In this document: piece after piece, positions 55,197 to 64,000 of the stretch
How the letters are laid out: each line of letters opens with the position of its first letter
Numbering within the stretch: the stretch's first letter is position 1
NCBI GenBank assembly: GCA_001274695.2
Contig: LARU01000001.1
Location: forward strand, 169,749-233,748
DNA: 64,000 nucleotides
DNA from: Azoarcus sp. PA01
Lineage (GTDB): Bacteria; Pseudomonadota; Gammaproteobacteria; Burkholderiales; Rhodocyclaceae
Direction of reading: 5' to 3'
Made by a program: the position numbers and the translations under genes
The notes under the pieces: generated by a model
What the model was told of the DNA's origin: nothing
Seen by the model: the letters and a program-made list of their open reading frames with translations, nothing else
Databases searched by the model: none

Positions 55197-56000
55197 GCCG
55201 CCCAAGCGGCCTTCTCTATCTCCGACTCCTAGACCACTCCCAGACGAGGAAGGAGGACAAGGCTCGACCGCGGCAAGAAAGGCCCGGATCTGTGGCTGGC
55301 GGCCATCACCTATCGTCAGTTGGCCGCCAGGTTTCTCGAGGCCGCCCCCTTCCCCGGAATCCTCGCGAACGGTGGGACTTCGTCCTGAACGGTCGTTGAT
55401 CTGATAGGCGATGTCGGGCGGTAAGCTGCCGGTCAACTGCCATTCAGCCGCTGATGGCGGCCACTGACCGCTTCTTCGGTCGAGGAACTCGAATTTTCGA
55501 CCCAAATCGGTCGGGCGTGGACCGCAGAAGCAGACCTTCAGGCGTCGAGGCACACGCTGGCAACCCGAAAAGGTGTCAAAAATGCTGCGGCTTTCGCGGC
55601 GATGCGGAAGTTTGCCTGCACACGGCTTGGAGCCACCGCGCTCCCGCCGCAATACCCTGATGAATTGCCGACGGTCGGGGGGCGCGTGACAGCGTTATCG
55701 CCCGAGAAGCACTGGCCTTCGGGTTGGCGCCGTCTCCACTGTCTGCGTGGTTCAGTCCCGCCGGAATTCAACGCCCGGGGCTTTTTCTCGGTGTTGCCAC
55801 CACACCCGAAGCTCATCTCCCCGTCGCCTGCGACCGTCTACGTCAACTCATCCAGACGTTCTCCTGACGCAACGTGATGTTGCCGTGGATGCGAGTGGGG
55901 GCGATTCATCGCGGCGGCGCGGCGGCAGAAATGACCGCAAGGGACGCTCGCGCGGCGCTTCACGCGCGGGCGGCCGGTTTTCGTCGCGCCATGCAATGGA
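55197..56000. other. 800-bp region without a recognisable gene
   Basis: No reading frame here resembles a known protein. The part 55380-55560 has degraded GGTCGTTGATCTGATAGGCG / TGACCGCTTCTTCGGTCG-like tracts, the kind of filler seen also near 49.5 and 51.0 kb. It is probably decayed intergenic DNA. Confidence 0.4.
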
Positions 56001-56645
56001 TCATTCGCGCTCGCCTTCTTCGTCCTCCCAGGCATAGCGGCGGCGAGGCGGGATATCGAGACGCCGCAGCGCTATCGCCGACAGCGCGCCGATCAGGCCA
56101 CCCGCCAAATGAGTTTCCCACGACCGCCCCTGCTGAATCGGTAGGACTCCCCAGGCCAGACTGCCGTAGAGAAAGTATACGAGCAGGGACGCGGCGATCG
56201 CGCGCCGATCGCGTCGGATCACGCCGGCCAGGAAAATGTGGGCGACCAGGCCGTAGACCACACCGCTCGCACCGATATGGACCGATGCGCGGCCGAGCAG
56301 CCACACCGCGGCGCCGGGGCCGAGGAAGATCGCCGGGAGTGCCCGGACGGCCGAGCCCGGATAGAGGTGCAGCATCGCCGTAAGCAACACCAGCAGCGGC
56401 GCCGTGTTGGCGATCAGGTGGCCGAAGCTGCCGTGCAGCAGCGGCGCCAGTACGATGCCGGGCAGTCCGCTCAACTCGCGGGGGCGCACGCCGAACCTCT
56501 CGAGGCCCAAGTCGAGCGCCGTGTTCACCACCTGGATCAGCCACAGGAAAGCGACCAGGCAGAGTGCGATCCTGAACGCAAGGCGGAAGCTCGCGCGGGC
56601 GCGCTCGGAGCTCGTGTAGGCCGGGTCGGGAATGTCTACGTCCAT
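56001..56645 (-). CDS. Rhomboid-family intramembrane serine protease
   Basis: This 214-residue protein with about six membrane segments has the catalytic Ser in HIGASGVVYGLVAH (GxSx) and His in WETHLAGGLIGAL. A loop-1 HGSFGHLIANTAPLLVL segment matches the H-x-x-x-H/N oxyanion region. It cleaves membrane proteins within the bilayer; the substrate is unknown. It stands alone, divergent from ilvD. Confidence 0.88.
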   Translation of the reverse strand: MDVDIPDPAYTSSERARASFRLAFRIALCLVAFLWLIQVVNTALDLGLERFGVRPRELSGLPGIVLAPLLHGSFGHLIANTAPLLVLLTAMLHLYPGSAVRALPAIFLGPGAAVWLLGRASVHIGASGVVYGLVAHIFLAGVIRRDRRAIAASLLVYFLYGSLAWGVLPIQQGRSWETHLAGGLIGALSAIALRRLDIPPRRRYAWEDEEGERE

Positions 56646-56841
56646 CGTCCTTGCCTCATCGGCCGACTTCGGCCCGCTATGTGCGCGTCTTGCTTCATTC
56701 TAGGCTCGCTCGCGACCTGGATGGGCGGCGCAGCCGGCCAGTGCGGCCGAGGGCGGCCCGGCCTATGATTCTCAGGAAACGTCGGGGCGCGGCCGATGCC
56801 CTGAAGCCGGGGATGCGAACCGCTACCCGCAAGGAGACGAT

Positions 56842-58545
56842 ATGTCCGACCCCACCCGTCCAGCCCGGATCGATGAACGTTCGCGCAACGTGACCGAAGG
56901 CGTGATGCGCGCGCCCAATCGATCGATGTACTACGCGATGGGCTATCGGGAAACGGATTTCGGCAAGCCGATGGTCGGCGTGGCGAGCGGACATTCGACG
57001 ATCACGCCGTGCAACAGCGGGCTGCAACCGCTGGCCGATGCTGCCGTCGCAGCCTTGAAGGAGGCCGGCGCCAATCCCCAACTGTTCGGCACTCCTACCG
57101 TGTCCGATGGCATCGGCATGGGCACCGAGGGCATGAAGTATTCGCTGGTGTCGCGGGAAGTGATCGCCGACAGCATCGAGACCTGCGTCAATGGGCTGTG
57201 GCAGGACGGGGTCGTGGTGATCGGCGGATGCGACAAGAACATGCCCGGCGGCATGATCGCGCTTGTCCGCACCAACGTGCCGGGAATCTACGTCTATGGC
57301 GGCACGATCAAACCGGGGCATTACAAGGGCAGGGATCTGAACATCGTCTCGGTTTTCGAGGCGGTGGGGGAATTTACCGCGGGGCGGCTCGATCCGATCG
57401 ATTTCAAGGAAATCGAGAAGCGTGCCTGCCCCGGCAGTGGCTCGTGCGGCGGGATGTACACGGCCAACACGATGAGCGCCGCGTTCGAAGCGCTCGGCAT
57501 GAGCCTGCCGTATTCCTCGACTATGGCCAACGAGGACGCCGAGAAGCTCGCGAGCGCCGCCGAGTCCGCCCGGGTGCTGGTGGAGGCGATCAAACGTGGC
57601 CTTCGCCCGCGCGACATCGTCACCCGGGAGGCGATCGAGAACGCCGTCAGCGTGATCATGGCGACGGGGGGCTCGACCAACGCGGTGCTGCACTTTCTGG
57701 CGATCGCCCACGCGGCCGAGGTGCCGTGGACGATCGACGACTTCGAGCGCATCCGGCGACGCGTGCCGGTGATCGTCGACATGAAGCCGTCCGGGCAGTA
57801 CCTCGCGACCGATCTCCATCGGGCAGGCGGCATTCCGCAGGTGATGAAGCTGCTGCTCGAGGCCGGGCTGCTGCACGGCGACTGCGTCACGATCACCGGG
57901 CGGACGATCGCGGAGCTGCTTGCGGACGTTCCGGCGGCGGCGCGTGCCGATCAGGACGTCATCCATCCGCTGTCCGATCCGCTGTACGCGCAGGGCCATC
58001 TGGCAATTCTCAGGGGCAATCTATCGCCGGAAGGTTGCGTGGCGAAGATTTCGGGTCTGAAGAATCCCGCCATCACCGGCCCGGCGCGCGTCTTCGACTC
58101 CGAGGACGACGCGATGGGGGCGATCATGGCGCGCAAGATCGTAGAGGGTGACGTGGTGGTGATCCGGTACGAGGGGCCGAAGGGCGGCCCCGGCATGCGC
58201 GAGATGCTCGCCCCGACGTCGGCGCTCGTCGGGCAGGGGCTCGGAGAGTCGGTCGGGCTGATCACCGACGGCCGGTTCTCGGGAGGCACCTGGGGCATGG
58301 TCGTCGGCCACGTTTCCCCCGAAGCGTTCGTCGGCGGCCCGATTGCGCTGGTCCGCGACGGGGATTCGGTCACGATTGATGCGCACCGGCAGCTCGTCCA
58401 GCTCAATGTCGGCGAGGAAGAGCTCGCGCGCCGAGCCGCCGACTGGACGCCGCCGTCCCCGCGCTACACGCGCGGCGTGCTCGCGAAGTTTGCGAAGCTC
58501 GCCAGTTCCGCCAGCAAGGGTGCGGTTACGGATCTGGACTTGTAG
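56842..58545 (+). CDS. ilvD: Dihydroxy-acid dehydratase
   Basis: This 567-residue IlvD/Edd family enzyme has Fe-S cysteines in [12 protein letters not shown] and [18 protein letters not shown], and a C-terminal [23 protein letters not shown]. It dehydrates dihydroxyisovalerate and dihydroxy-methylvalerate in branched-chain amino acid synthesis. AAGGAG lies before the ATG. The divergent rhomboid gene and absence of other ilv genes are usual for an isolated ilvD. Confidence 0.93.
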   Translation: MSDPTRPARIDERSRNVTEGVMRAPNRSMYYAMGYRETDFGKPMVGVASGHSTITPCNSGLQPLADAAVAALKEAGANPQLFGTPTVSDGIGMGTEGMKYSLVSREVIADSIETCVNGLWQDGVVVIGGCDKNMPGGMIALVRTNVPGIYVYGGTIKPGHYKGRDLNIVSVFEAVGEFTAGRLDPIDFKEIEKRACPGSGSCGGMYTANTMSAAFEALGMSLPYSSTMANEDAEKLASAAESARVLVEAIKRGLRPRDIVTREAIENAVSVIMATGGSTNAVLHFLAIAHAAEVPWTIDDFERIRRRVPVIVDMKPSGQYLATDLHRAGGIPQVMKLLLEAGLLHGDCVTITGRTIAELLADVPAAARADQDVIHPLSDPLYAQGHLAILRGNLSPEGCVAKISGLKNPAITGPARVFDSEDDAMGAIMARKIVEGDVVVIRYEGPKGGPGMREMLAPTSALVGQGLGESVGLITDGRFSGGTWGMVVGHVSPEAFVGGPIALVRDGDSVTIDAHRQLVQLNVGEEELARRAADWTPPSPRYTRGVLAKFAKLASSASKGAVTDLDL

Positions 58546-58902
58546 GTGGTGACCCGCAGAGCCGGCCGGAGGCCGCGGGATCGGGCCTGGCGAAGCCCAT
58601 CTTGCGCAGATCGCGAGAAGTCGCAGCAGGCGTTCTCACGCCGGTCGGTGACAGGCGGTCTCGAATTGTTGCCGTCGGGAATCTGACGCCGGAGCGCGCT
58701 TCTATCAGCCACACACAGTCTCGGTGCCGGGCCGATTCCTGTCCAGGCCCGCCCGGTACAGCAACCGTCACCGACGGGGTGCCCGCGCCGGTGCTGCTTG
58801 GCGAATCGCCTTTTGGTAGCGCCACCCCAGTGGCACCGGCGATTTGTTCTGGTGACCCGGGCATCGACCGCCGTCTGCCTGGAACGCATGGAGGAGATAG
58901 GG
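58546..58902. other. Intergenic region, no gene seen
   Basis: About 350 bp between ilvD and the P450 gene with no credible reading frame. A good ribosome-binding site (GGAGGAGATAGG) just before 58903 serves an ATG that is out of frame with the P450 body. Confidence 0.4.
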
Positions 58903-58921
58903 ATGACCGACCACATGCCTG

Positions 58922-60052
58922 ATGACCTGTCTGCCACTGGCAGGGACCTGGGCCTACACCGACGAGCTGCGTCCCCGGCACGGCGTCGTACGCAACGTCC
59001 ATGGCGAGTGGGTGTTGCTGAGACACGAACTGGTCGTGCAGGCTGCGCTGAGCGATGACCGGTTTTCCAGCGCGGTGTCGAGCCATCTCCACGTCCCGAA
59101 CGGCATGAACTCGGCCGAGCACACGGCATACCGGCAGGCCCTGGACGGCTTCCTCACCCCGGAGGCGCTCGCGCCCTTCCGTGAGCGATTCCGTCGGGTG
59201 GCGACCGGCTTGGTCGCGTCGCTGCCCAGGGGCGTTGCCGTCCACGCCGTGTCCCAAGTGGGCGTCCGGTTTGCGGTCCGGGTGCAAAGCGCGTGGCTGG
59301 GCTGGCCGGCCGATCTCGAAGATCGCCTCGTGGACTGGGTTGCCGAGAACCATGCCGCGACGCGCTCGGGCGATCGGTCGTGGACGCAGCGGGTGGCAGA
59401 GTCGTTCGACGACCTGATCCGCTCCGTGCTCGAGCCGCGCCGCGGCGCTGCGCGCGAGGACGGCGCGGACGATGTCACCGCCGGGCTGATGCGGACCGAA
59501 GTGAACGGCCGGCCGCTGACCGACGCGGAGATCGTGTCGGCTCTGCGTAACTGGACGGGTGGGGACCTGGGCTCCATCGCACAGTGTATCGGTGTGCTGG
59601 TCCATTACTTGGCGACGCACCCAGCTGTGCAGGATCATCTGCGCTCGGGCGTACCTGACGCCGAGATCGATGCCATCATCGATGAGATCCTTCGGATCGA
59701 CGACCCGTTCGTGTCCAATCGCCGCGTGACGACGTGCCCTGTCACGATCGGTGGCGCGGAACTGCCGCAAGGCGCACGCGTGAAACTGAACTGGACGTCC
59801 GCGAACCGGGACGAGGCGGTCTTCGGCGACCCGGACGCCATGGGTCCGGAGCGTAACGCCGACCGAAACCTGGTGTACGGCATCGGAAGGCACGCGTGCG
59901 CCGGACGCTTGCTGGCGACGCTGGAAATGCGCATCGCGATGCAAGAACTCCTCGCCGCGACGTCGTCGATTGCACTCGACTCGCAGCGGCCAGCCGAGCG
60001 GGCAGTGTCTCCAGTTGGCGGCTGGGCCATGGTACCGATCGTGCTGGCGTAA
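58922..60052 (+). CDS. Cytochrome P450, short N-terminus
   Basis: This 376-residue P450 (family size ~400) has the I-helix region LRNWTGGDLGSIAQCIGVLVH, the K-helix ExxR in IDEILRID and the haem ligand Cys in YGIGRHACAGRLLA. The usual distal-acid/Thr pair of the I-helix is replaced by GGDLGS, so it may be a peroxygenase-like or non-canonical enzyme. The start is unsure: an ATG with a strong RBS at 58903 is one frame away, so the true N-terminus may begin there with a small frameshift nearby. No redox partner gene is adjacent. Confidence 0.8.
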   Translation: MTCLPLAGTWAYTDELRPRHGVVRNVHGEWVLLRHELVVQAALSDDRFSSAVSSHLHVPNGMNSAEHTAYRQALDGFLTPEALAPFRERFRRVATGLVASLPRGVAVHAVSQVGVRFAVRVQSAWLGWPADLEDRLVDWVAENHAATRSGDRSWTQRVAESFDDLIRSVLEPRRGAAREDGADDVTAGLMRTEVNGRPLTDAEIVSALRNWTGGDLGSIAQCIGVLVHYLATHPAVQDHLRSGVPDAEIDAIIDEILRIDDPFVSNRRVTTCPVTIGGAELPQGARVKLNWTSANRDEAVFGDPDAMGPERNADRNLVYGIGRHACAGRLLATLEMRIAMQELLAATSSIALDSQRPAERAVSPVGGWAMVPIVLA

Positions 60053-60139
60053 CCCCGTTCGCCTTGGCGCATGAGTTTGATGCTGGCACGTGCCCCCTAG
60101 CATTAACTCGGCGCCCGCAGATGCTGTTGCCGTGGGATT

Positions 60140-60430
60140 TCAGGTTGGGCCAACGACCAGACTGAAACGGACCGCCTGTGGAATGCGACTGTAGAAAATG
60201 ACGGACAGGAAAGCGCATGCGGCGAGTGCAAAAACAAGTGGGGACTGTTGTGGCAAATCAGGCCACGCGCCCTGACAGCCGCCCTCACCGATCCTGATCC
60301 AGCTGCGGCTCAGCGCGTTCGAAGCCATGATGGGGATGAGAAAGATTGATATCGCTGCGATCAAGGCCGCTCGGCGCGGTTGACGCCGAAGCCGTGCCAG
60401 CGACGAACGGCCAATCGTTACGGCCAGCAT
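60140..60430 (-). CDS. Possible small two-helix membrane protein
   Basis: A 96-residue frame on the minus strand has two hydrophobic stretches (AALIAAISIFLIPIMASNAL and LVFALAACAFLSVIFYS) separated by a polar loop. No family is recognised and the start is not supported by a clear RBS, so it may not be a real gene. Otherwise the 580 bp between the P450 and the dual-OB gene hold nothing supported. Confidence 0.3.
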   Translation of the reverse strand: MLAVTIGRSSLARLRRQPRRAALIAAISIFLIPIMASNALSRSWIRIGEGGCQGAWPDLPQQSPLVFALAACAFLSVIFYSRIPQAVRFSLVVGPT

Positions 60431-60636
60431 TCGAGAAAATGCGGTGGGTTTCGAGGTGCCCGGGGATGAGCTCACAACTTGCTTGTCCCTGCCGCCCGAC
60501 GACTTGACCATCGCGCCGGTCGTCTACAAGGGAACGAGCCCAGTCGCGCGCGTCATTGCAAGCTTGCATAGCCCGACTCACTTGCCGGTTCCCGGCAGAG
60601 TTCTGTCTCCACATCCCATTCGCGTGTCAGAGACAG

Positions 60637-61297
60637 ATGCACGACTCCATTGTCATTCTCGCCAGTTCCAGAAAGCTCGGTGGCATCTGCCTCGCCGGCA
60701 AGGATTTGTCGCGACCCCAGCCCAGCTGGATCCGCCCGGTCTGCGCGCCGCAGGCCAGGCTTGGCCGGCATCGGTTCTGAGGATCCGCGCGGGGGGCATT
60801 CCTCACCTCGGAAGCCGAGTGTGCATCCCGCTTGCGCAGTCCATGCCCGAAGCCCATCAGCAGGAGAACTGGCTCGTCGGTACGGGAGCGTGGCAGCACA
60901 AAGGCACGATGCCGACCGACACCTTGCTCGATCTGGTCGATGTCGAATCGCCCTTGTGGATGAACGGCGATCAAAGCGTGCACGGCTGGAACGATCGCGT
61001 TCCGGAGTGCGTCGCCGCGCAGTCGATCCGCTCGTCGCTGCGGCTGGTCAGGCCGCAGTGGCTGCGCTTCGAAATGGATTACAACAGGTACACCACATTC
61101 GCCCTCCGCGCCGCTTTCGGCTGGGCCGGGCACGAATACCGGCTGTGCGTCACCGACGAACTCGCGGTCGCCCGATGGCACGCACGACTGATGGACGGTG
61201 AATCCGGTCACTGCGACGCACTGCTGACCATCAGCCTGGGTTTGCCCTTCACGGCTATTGCTACAAGTTGTCGCCGGCGGTCATGGAGCTCAGTTAA
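60637..61297 (+). CDS. Dual-OB-domain protein, frameshifted in this sequence
   Basis: The N-terminus MHDSIVILASSRKLGGICLAGKD...SWIRPVC matches dual-OB proteins. After a one-base loss near 60750-60775 the protein continues as SRVCIPLAQSMPEAHQQENWLVGTGAWQHKGTM...RWLRFEMDYNRYTTFALRAAF. After a second loss near 61250 it ends GYCYKLSPAVMELS with TAA at 61295-61297. Corrected length is ~219 residues. The next gene (DUF488) starts 3 bp later. Dual-OB and DUF488 proteins are often neighbours in defence-type islands. Biochemical function unknown; OB folds suggest nucleic-acid binding. Confidence 0.65.
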
Positions 61298-61300
61298 GTC

Positions 61301-61896
61301 ATGAAACCGATCTACACCATCGGCCATTCGGATCATTGCCTGGAGCATTTCATCGAACTGCTCGCCGAGCGCGGCGTCGGCGTGCTGGTCGACGTACGCA
61401 GCTCGCCCTGGTCCAGGCGTTTTCCGCACTTCTGCAAGGCGCAACTGGCGAGCGCACTCCACCCGGCGGGCATCCGCCATGTCTGGATGGGCGAGCAACT
61501 CGGCGGTCGCCCATCACCCACCGTGCGCGAGCAGATGATCGGCGAAGGCTACGCCGCCATGGCGGCGACCCGGGCTTTCAGGCAAGGCCTGAATCGCCTG
61601 CTGCGCGGCCGTGCCACGCATTGCGTGGCCCTCATGTGTGCCGAGCGCGACCCGGCCGATTGCCATCGCGCACTGCTCGTCGGACGAGCGCTGGCTCAAT
61701 GCGGTGCCCCCCCGTCCACCTGCATGCCGATGGCAACGCCGAAACGCATGCGGCCTTCGAGCGCCGTCTGTTCGAGATGGCGGGCGCGAATCCGGACGGC
61801 GACCTGTTCGCGTCGGCCGACGATTTGCTCGCGCTTGCCTACGTCGAACGCGAGAAACGCCTCACCGGTGTCGCGGAACTCGGAGAACACGTATGA
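61301..61896 (+). CDS. DUF488 family protein (first copy), frameshifted in this sequence
   Basis: It begins MKPIYTIGHSDHCLEHFIELLAERGVGVLVDVRSSPWSRRFPHF, the DUF488 signature (TIGHS, VDVRS-P-S), with CAERDPADCHRALLV in the C-terminal part. A seven-C run at 61707-61713 should be eight. The correct frame then ends PPVHLHADGNAETHAAFERRLFEMAGANPDGDLFASADDLL to the stop at 61896. Corrected length is ~198 residues. Its stop overlaps the second DUF488 gene (ATGA). The family is uncharacterised and found in prokaryotic conflict loci. Confidence 0.75.
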
Positions 61897-62343
61897 GTTC
61901 GATCCTCTACACGGTCGGTTTCACCCGCAAAGGGGCACAACGCTTCTTCGAACTGCTCGCTGACGCGGGCGTGCGTTTGCTGCTCGATATCCGCGCGCGC
62001 CCCGATTCCCAGCTCGCCGGCTTTGCCCGCGCACGCGATCTCGTCTGGTTGCTGCAGAAAGTGGCCGGCATCGGCTATCTCCATGTCTCCGCGCTCGCGC
62101 CGGCGGCCGACTTGCTGGCCGACTATCGCGACGGGAGGTTCGACTGGGCAGGCTACGAGAGGCGCTATCTTGGCGCCTTGAACGAACCCTGGTACGAAAG
62201 CAACTCATCGGGGTGGAGCTGGACAGGCATGTCTGCTGTGCGCCGAGCCGCTTGCCGACCAATGTCACCGGCGTCTGGCGGCAGAGTGGCTGGCAGCCCG
62301 GCAGCCGGGGCTGGAATCGAGCACCTCGTCTGAAGGGGATTGA
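61893..62343 (+). CDS. DUF488 family protein (second copy), frameshifted and cut at its 3' end by an IS3 element
   Basis: It starts MSSILYTVGFTRKGAQRFFELLADAGVRLLLDIRARPDSQLAGFARARDL, a DUF488 domain of a subtype with TVGF and DIR. Two single-base losses (in the CCC run near 62188, and near 62230) break the C-terminal part, which should read LVRKQLIGVELDRHVC-L-CAEPLADQCHRRLAAEWLAARQPG. The IS3 element begins at 62341, so the current stop codon is inside the IS and the native last residues are lost. Coupled to the first copy by a 4-bp overlap. Confidence 0.7.
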
Positions 62344-63603
62344 GGTAGGCTGACGAAAATGGACACTCCCGGTTGGTAGACTTGCCCAACGGGAGCTAGC
62401 AGATGCAAAGAAAATGTCAGCATTACACGCCGGAGTTTCGGGCGAGGCGGTCAAATTGGTGTTGGAGCAAGGGCTGTCGCACGAGGCGGCCCCGCAGCGG
62501 CTGGCCGTGCCCAAGGGCACGCTGTCGAACTGGATCACGGCGGCGAAATCGTCGCGGGGCGGATCGGCGCCGCCGGGGGCACGGTCGGTCGCGGAGCTGG
62601 AGGCGGAGAATGCCCGGTTACGCAAGGAGTTGGCGGAAGCACGTGCCGAGCGCGACATTATAAAAAAGGCAGCCGCGTACTTTGCCAGGGAGTCGCTGCC
62701 GGTACGCGTTCATGAAGCAATGGCGACTCCGCTTTCCGGTCGAGCTCATGAGCCGCGTGTTCGGCGTCTCGCGCAGCGGCTTTTACGCGTGGCTGAAACG
62801 GCCGCCGTCGTGCAAGCGCCAGTCGGACGAGCGGCTGAAGGTGGCGATCAAGGCCGCCCACCAGCGCAGCCGCGAGACTTACGGCGTACGTCGTCTGCAG
62901 CCGGAGCTGGCCGCTGGCGGCTTTGCCGCCGGCCGCGACCGCATCGCCGCCTGCGGCGCGAGCTGGGTCTTCGCTGCCGACAAAAGCGCAAATTCAAGGC
63001 GACGACGAACTCGAATCACAGCTTGCCGGTGGCAGAGAACCTGCTCGGACAGACCTTTGCCCGAGCGCACGGAATGAGGTGTGGGTCACTGATCTGACCT
63101 ACATCCCGACGGGCGAAGGCTGGCTGTATCTGGCCGGGATCAAGGACGTGTTCACCTGCGAGATCGTCGGTTATGCGATGGGCGCGCGCATGACGCAGGA
63201 GCTGACGGCGCAGGCGCTGTTTCGGGCCGTGCAACAGAAGCGCCCGGCGGCGGGGCTGATTCACCACTCGGACCGCGGTAGCCAATACTGCGCTCACGAC
63301 TACCGCAAGCTGCTCGATCAGTTCGGCATGCGCGCATCGATGTCGCGCAAAGGAAACTGCTACGACAACGCGCCGATGGAGAGCTTCTGGGGCAGCCTGA
63401 AGAACGAATTGATCCATCACCAGCGCTACGCCACGCGGGCCCAGGCGCAGGCGGCAATTCGCGAATACGTGGAAATCTTCTACAACCGCCAACGGCGCCA
63501 CTCGCGCCTTGGCTATCTGGCGCCGGCCGTGTTTGCTCAACAATTCAGCAGACAGGCCGCCGCCGCTTGAGGCGGGAGCGTCCACCGTAGACAGGACACC
63601 TCA
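62341..63603 (+). mobile_element. IS3-family insertion sequence
   Basis: The ends begin TGAGGT and carry related terminal repeats (TGGACACTCCCG left, TGGACGCTCCCG right in reverse complement). A 3-bp GAT duplication flanks the element (62338-62340 and 63604-63606). The 1263-bp length and the two-frame transposase are typical for IS3. It sits between the second DUF488 gene and cas6. Confidence 0.85.
62403..63570 (+). pseudogene. IS3-family transposase (OrfA and OrfB), with three or more single-base losses
   Basis: OrfA: MQRKCQHYTPEFR then, after a loss near 62442, EAVKLVLEQGLSHEAAPQRLAVPKGTLSNW and a leucine-zipper helix ending in a possible slippery run (AAAAAAG near 62663). OrfB: YAFMKQWRLRFPVELMSRVFGVSRSGFYAWLKR, then a shift near 62950 to RLRRELGLRCRQKRKFKATTNSNHSLPVAENLL, then a shift near 63060 to PSARNEVWVTDLTYIPTGEGWLYLAGIKDVF with the rve DDE domain (DRGSQYCAHDYRKLL, NAPMESFWGSLKNEL). 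All shifts are -1 in G/C runs, so the element may be intact in the organism. Confidence 0.8.
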
Positions 63604-63626
63604 GATTGCCTGCAGAGGCAACACGG

Positions 63627-64000
63627 TCAGGCGCACTCGACGATGGTGTAGCCGCCCATTCCGAGCGTCGCATTCTTGCCTACATGCAGCCACTGGCCGA
63701 GGTGCAGCCACGGCAGCAGCGGCTCGAGCGTGCCCTCCAGTGTCCACGTACCCAAGGCACCACCCAGCGTCATTTCCCGCTGCTGACGGCTGGAAAAGCG
63801 CGACCAGTCGTGCCATCGCAGCGTCGCCCGATGTTCGAGCGTATCGGCCAGGCGCACCAGCGCCGACGGGTCATCGACCAGATTGCGGCTGTCCGCATGA
63901 AACTCCGCCAGCAAGGTGGCTCTGCGAAGCAAGTCGGCGACGAGCTTACGCGGGGTCAGTTGCTGCGGTCGCAACGGTTTGCCATGATGCTGCAGACGCA
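63627..64000 (-). CDS. cas6: CRISPR-associated endoribonuclease Cas6, C-terminal part; 5' end outside the window
   Basis: The frame is open to the right edge, so the gene continues beyond 64000. The visible ~124 residues include PLRPQQLTPRKLVADLLRRATLLAEFH, DWSRFSSRQQREMTLGGALGTWTLEGTLEPLLPWLHLGQWLHVGKNATLGMGGYTI. The last is the glycine-rich loop (G-x-G-K-x3-G-x-G-x-Y type) of RAMP Cas6 proteins that cut pre-crRNA. It is the only cas gene visible; the rest of the CRISPR-Cas locus would lie to the right. Confidence 0.8.
   Translation of the reverse strand, partial: RLQHHGKPLRPQQLTPRKLVADLLRRATLLAEFHADSRNLVDDPSALVRLADTLEHRATLRWHDWSRFSSRQQREMTLGGALGTWTLEGTLEPLLPWLHLGQWLHVGKNATLGMGGYTIVECA

Overview
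The window looks like DNA from a denitrifying, aromatic-degrading betaproteobacterium of the Aromatoleum/Azoarcus/Thauera group (Rhodocyclales). The G+C content is high, and it carries two anaerobic aromatic pathways known from that group. One is the p-ethylphenol / p-hydroxyacetophenone cluster described in Aromatoleum aromaticum EbN1. The other is the o-phthalate cluster (CoA-transferase plus UbiD-type phthaloyl-CoA decarboxylase) described in Aromatoleum, Azoarcus and Thauera. All assignments rest on motifs and recalled families; no database search was run.

Region 1 (1-20.05 kb): the end of an RND exporter, a universal stress protein, the divergent sigma54-dependent regulator EtpR, and a long plus-strand operon behind a clear -24/-12 promoter. 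The operon order is acyl-CoA synthetase (AcsA), UPF0261 protein, three carboxylase subunits, HAD hydrolase, a PchF-like flavoprotein, two SDRs (the second is Hped-like), thiolase (TioL), a small dimeric-barrel protein, a medium-chain dehydrogenase, a Tat-signal protein, PchF and cytochrome PchC. Together they turn p-ethylphenol into 4-hydroxybenzoyl-CoA plus acetyl-CoA by way of 1-(4-hydroxyphenyl)ethanol, 4-hydroxyacetophenone and 4-hydroxybenzoylacetate.

Region 2 (20.05-36.35 kb): an IncP/RP4-like Tra1 DNA-processing block (traC, D, E, F, G, I with nested H, J, oriT, K, L, M). It has KorB-type operators and a HigBA toxin-antitoxin at its left edge. A decayed IS701-type element lies on the left and an IS5-type element on the right. 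No trb (mating-pair) or replication genes are visible.

Region 3 (36.4-47.25 kb): a probable o-phthalate locus on the minus strand: UbiX-like, UbiD-like phthaloyl-CoA decarboxylase, two class III CoA-transferase subunits, TAXI-TRAP uptake, a membrane-anchored ABM-domain protein and an IclR regulator. A divergent type I isopentenyl-diphosphate isomerase gene (idi) sits beside them. Four copies of one palindromic motif precede ubiX (two), iclR and idi. This suggests one regulon in which Idi supplies the dimethylallyl precursor of the prenylated-FMN cofactor that the decarboxylase needs.

Region 4 (47.3-64 kb): IS5 and RIO-kinase remnants, HflX, a nucleoside deaminase, a truncated BBE oxidase, an HMCES/YedK protein, a LexA-boxed zinc-ribbon/umuD/umuC operon, a secreted nuclease, a rhomboid protease, IlvD, a P450, then a dual-OB protein with two DUF488 proteins, an IS3 element, and the C-terminal part of cas6 running off the right end.

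Caution: at least eleven single-base losses, most in short G or C runs, break otherwise well-conserved genes. All shift the frame by -1. This looks more like systematic homopolymer undercalling than real gene decay, so the frameshifted genes are listed as probable intact CDSs. No tRNA, rRNA or CRISPR array was seen.
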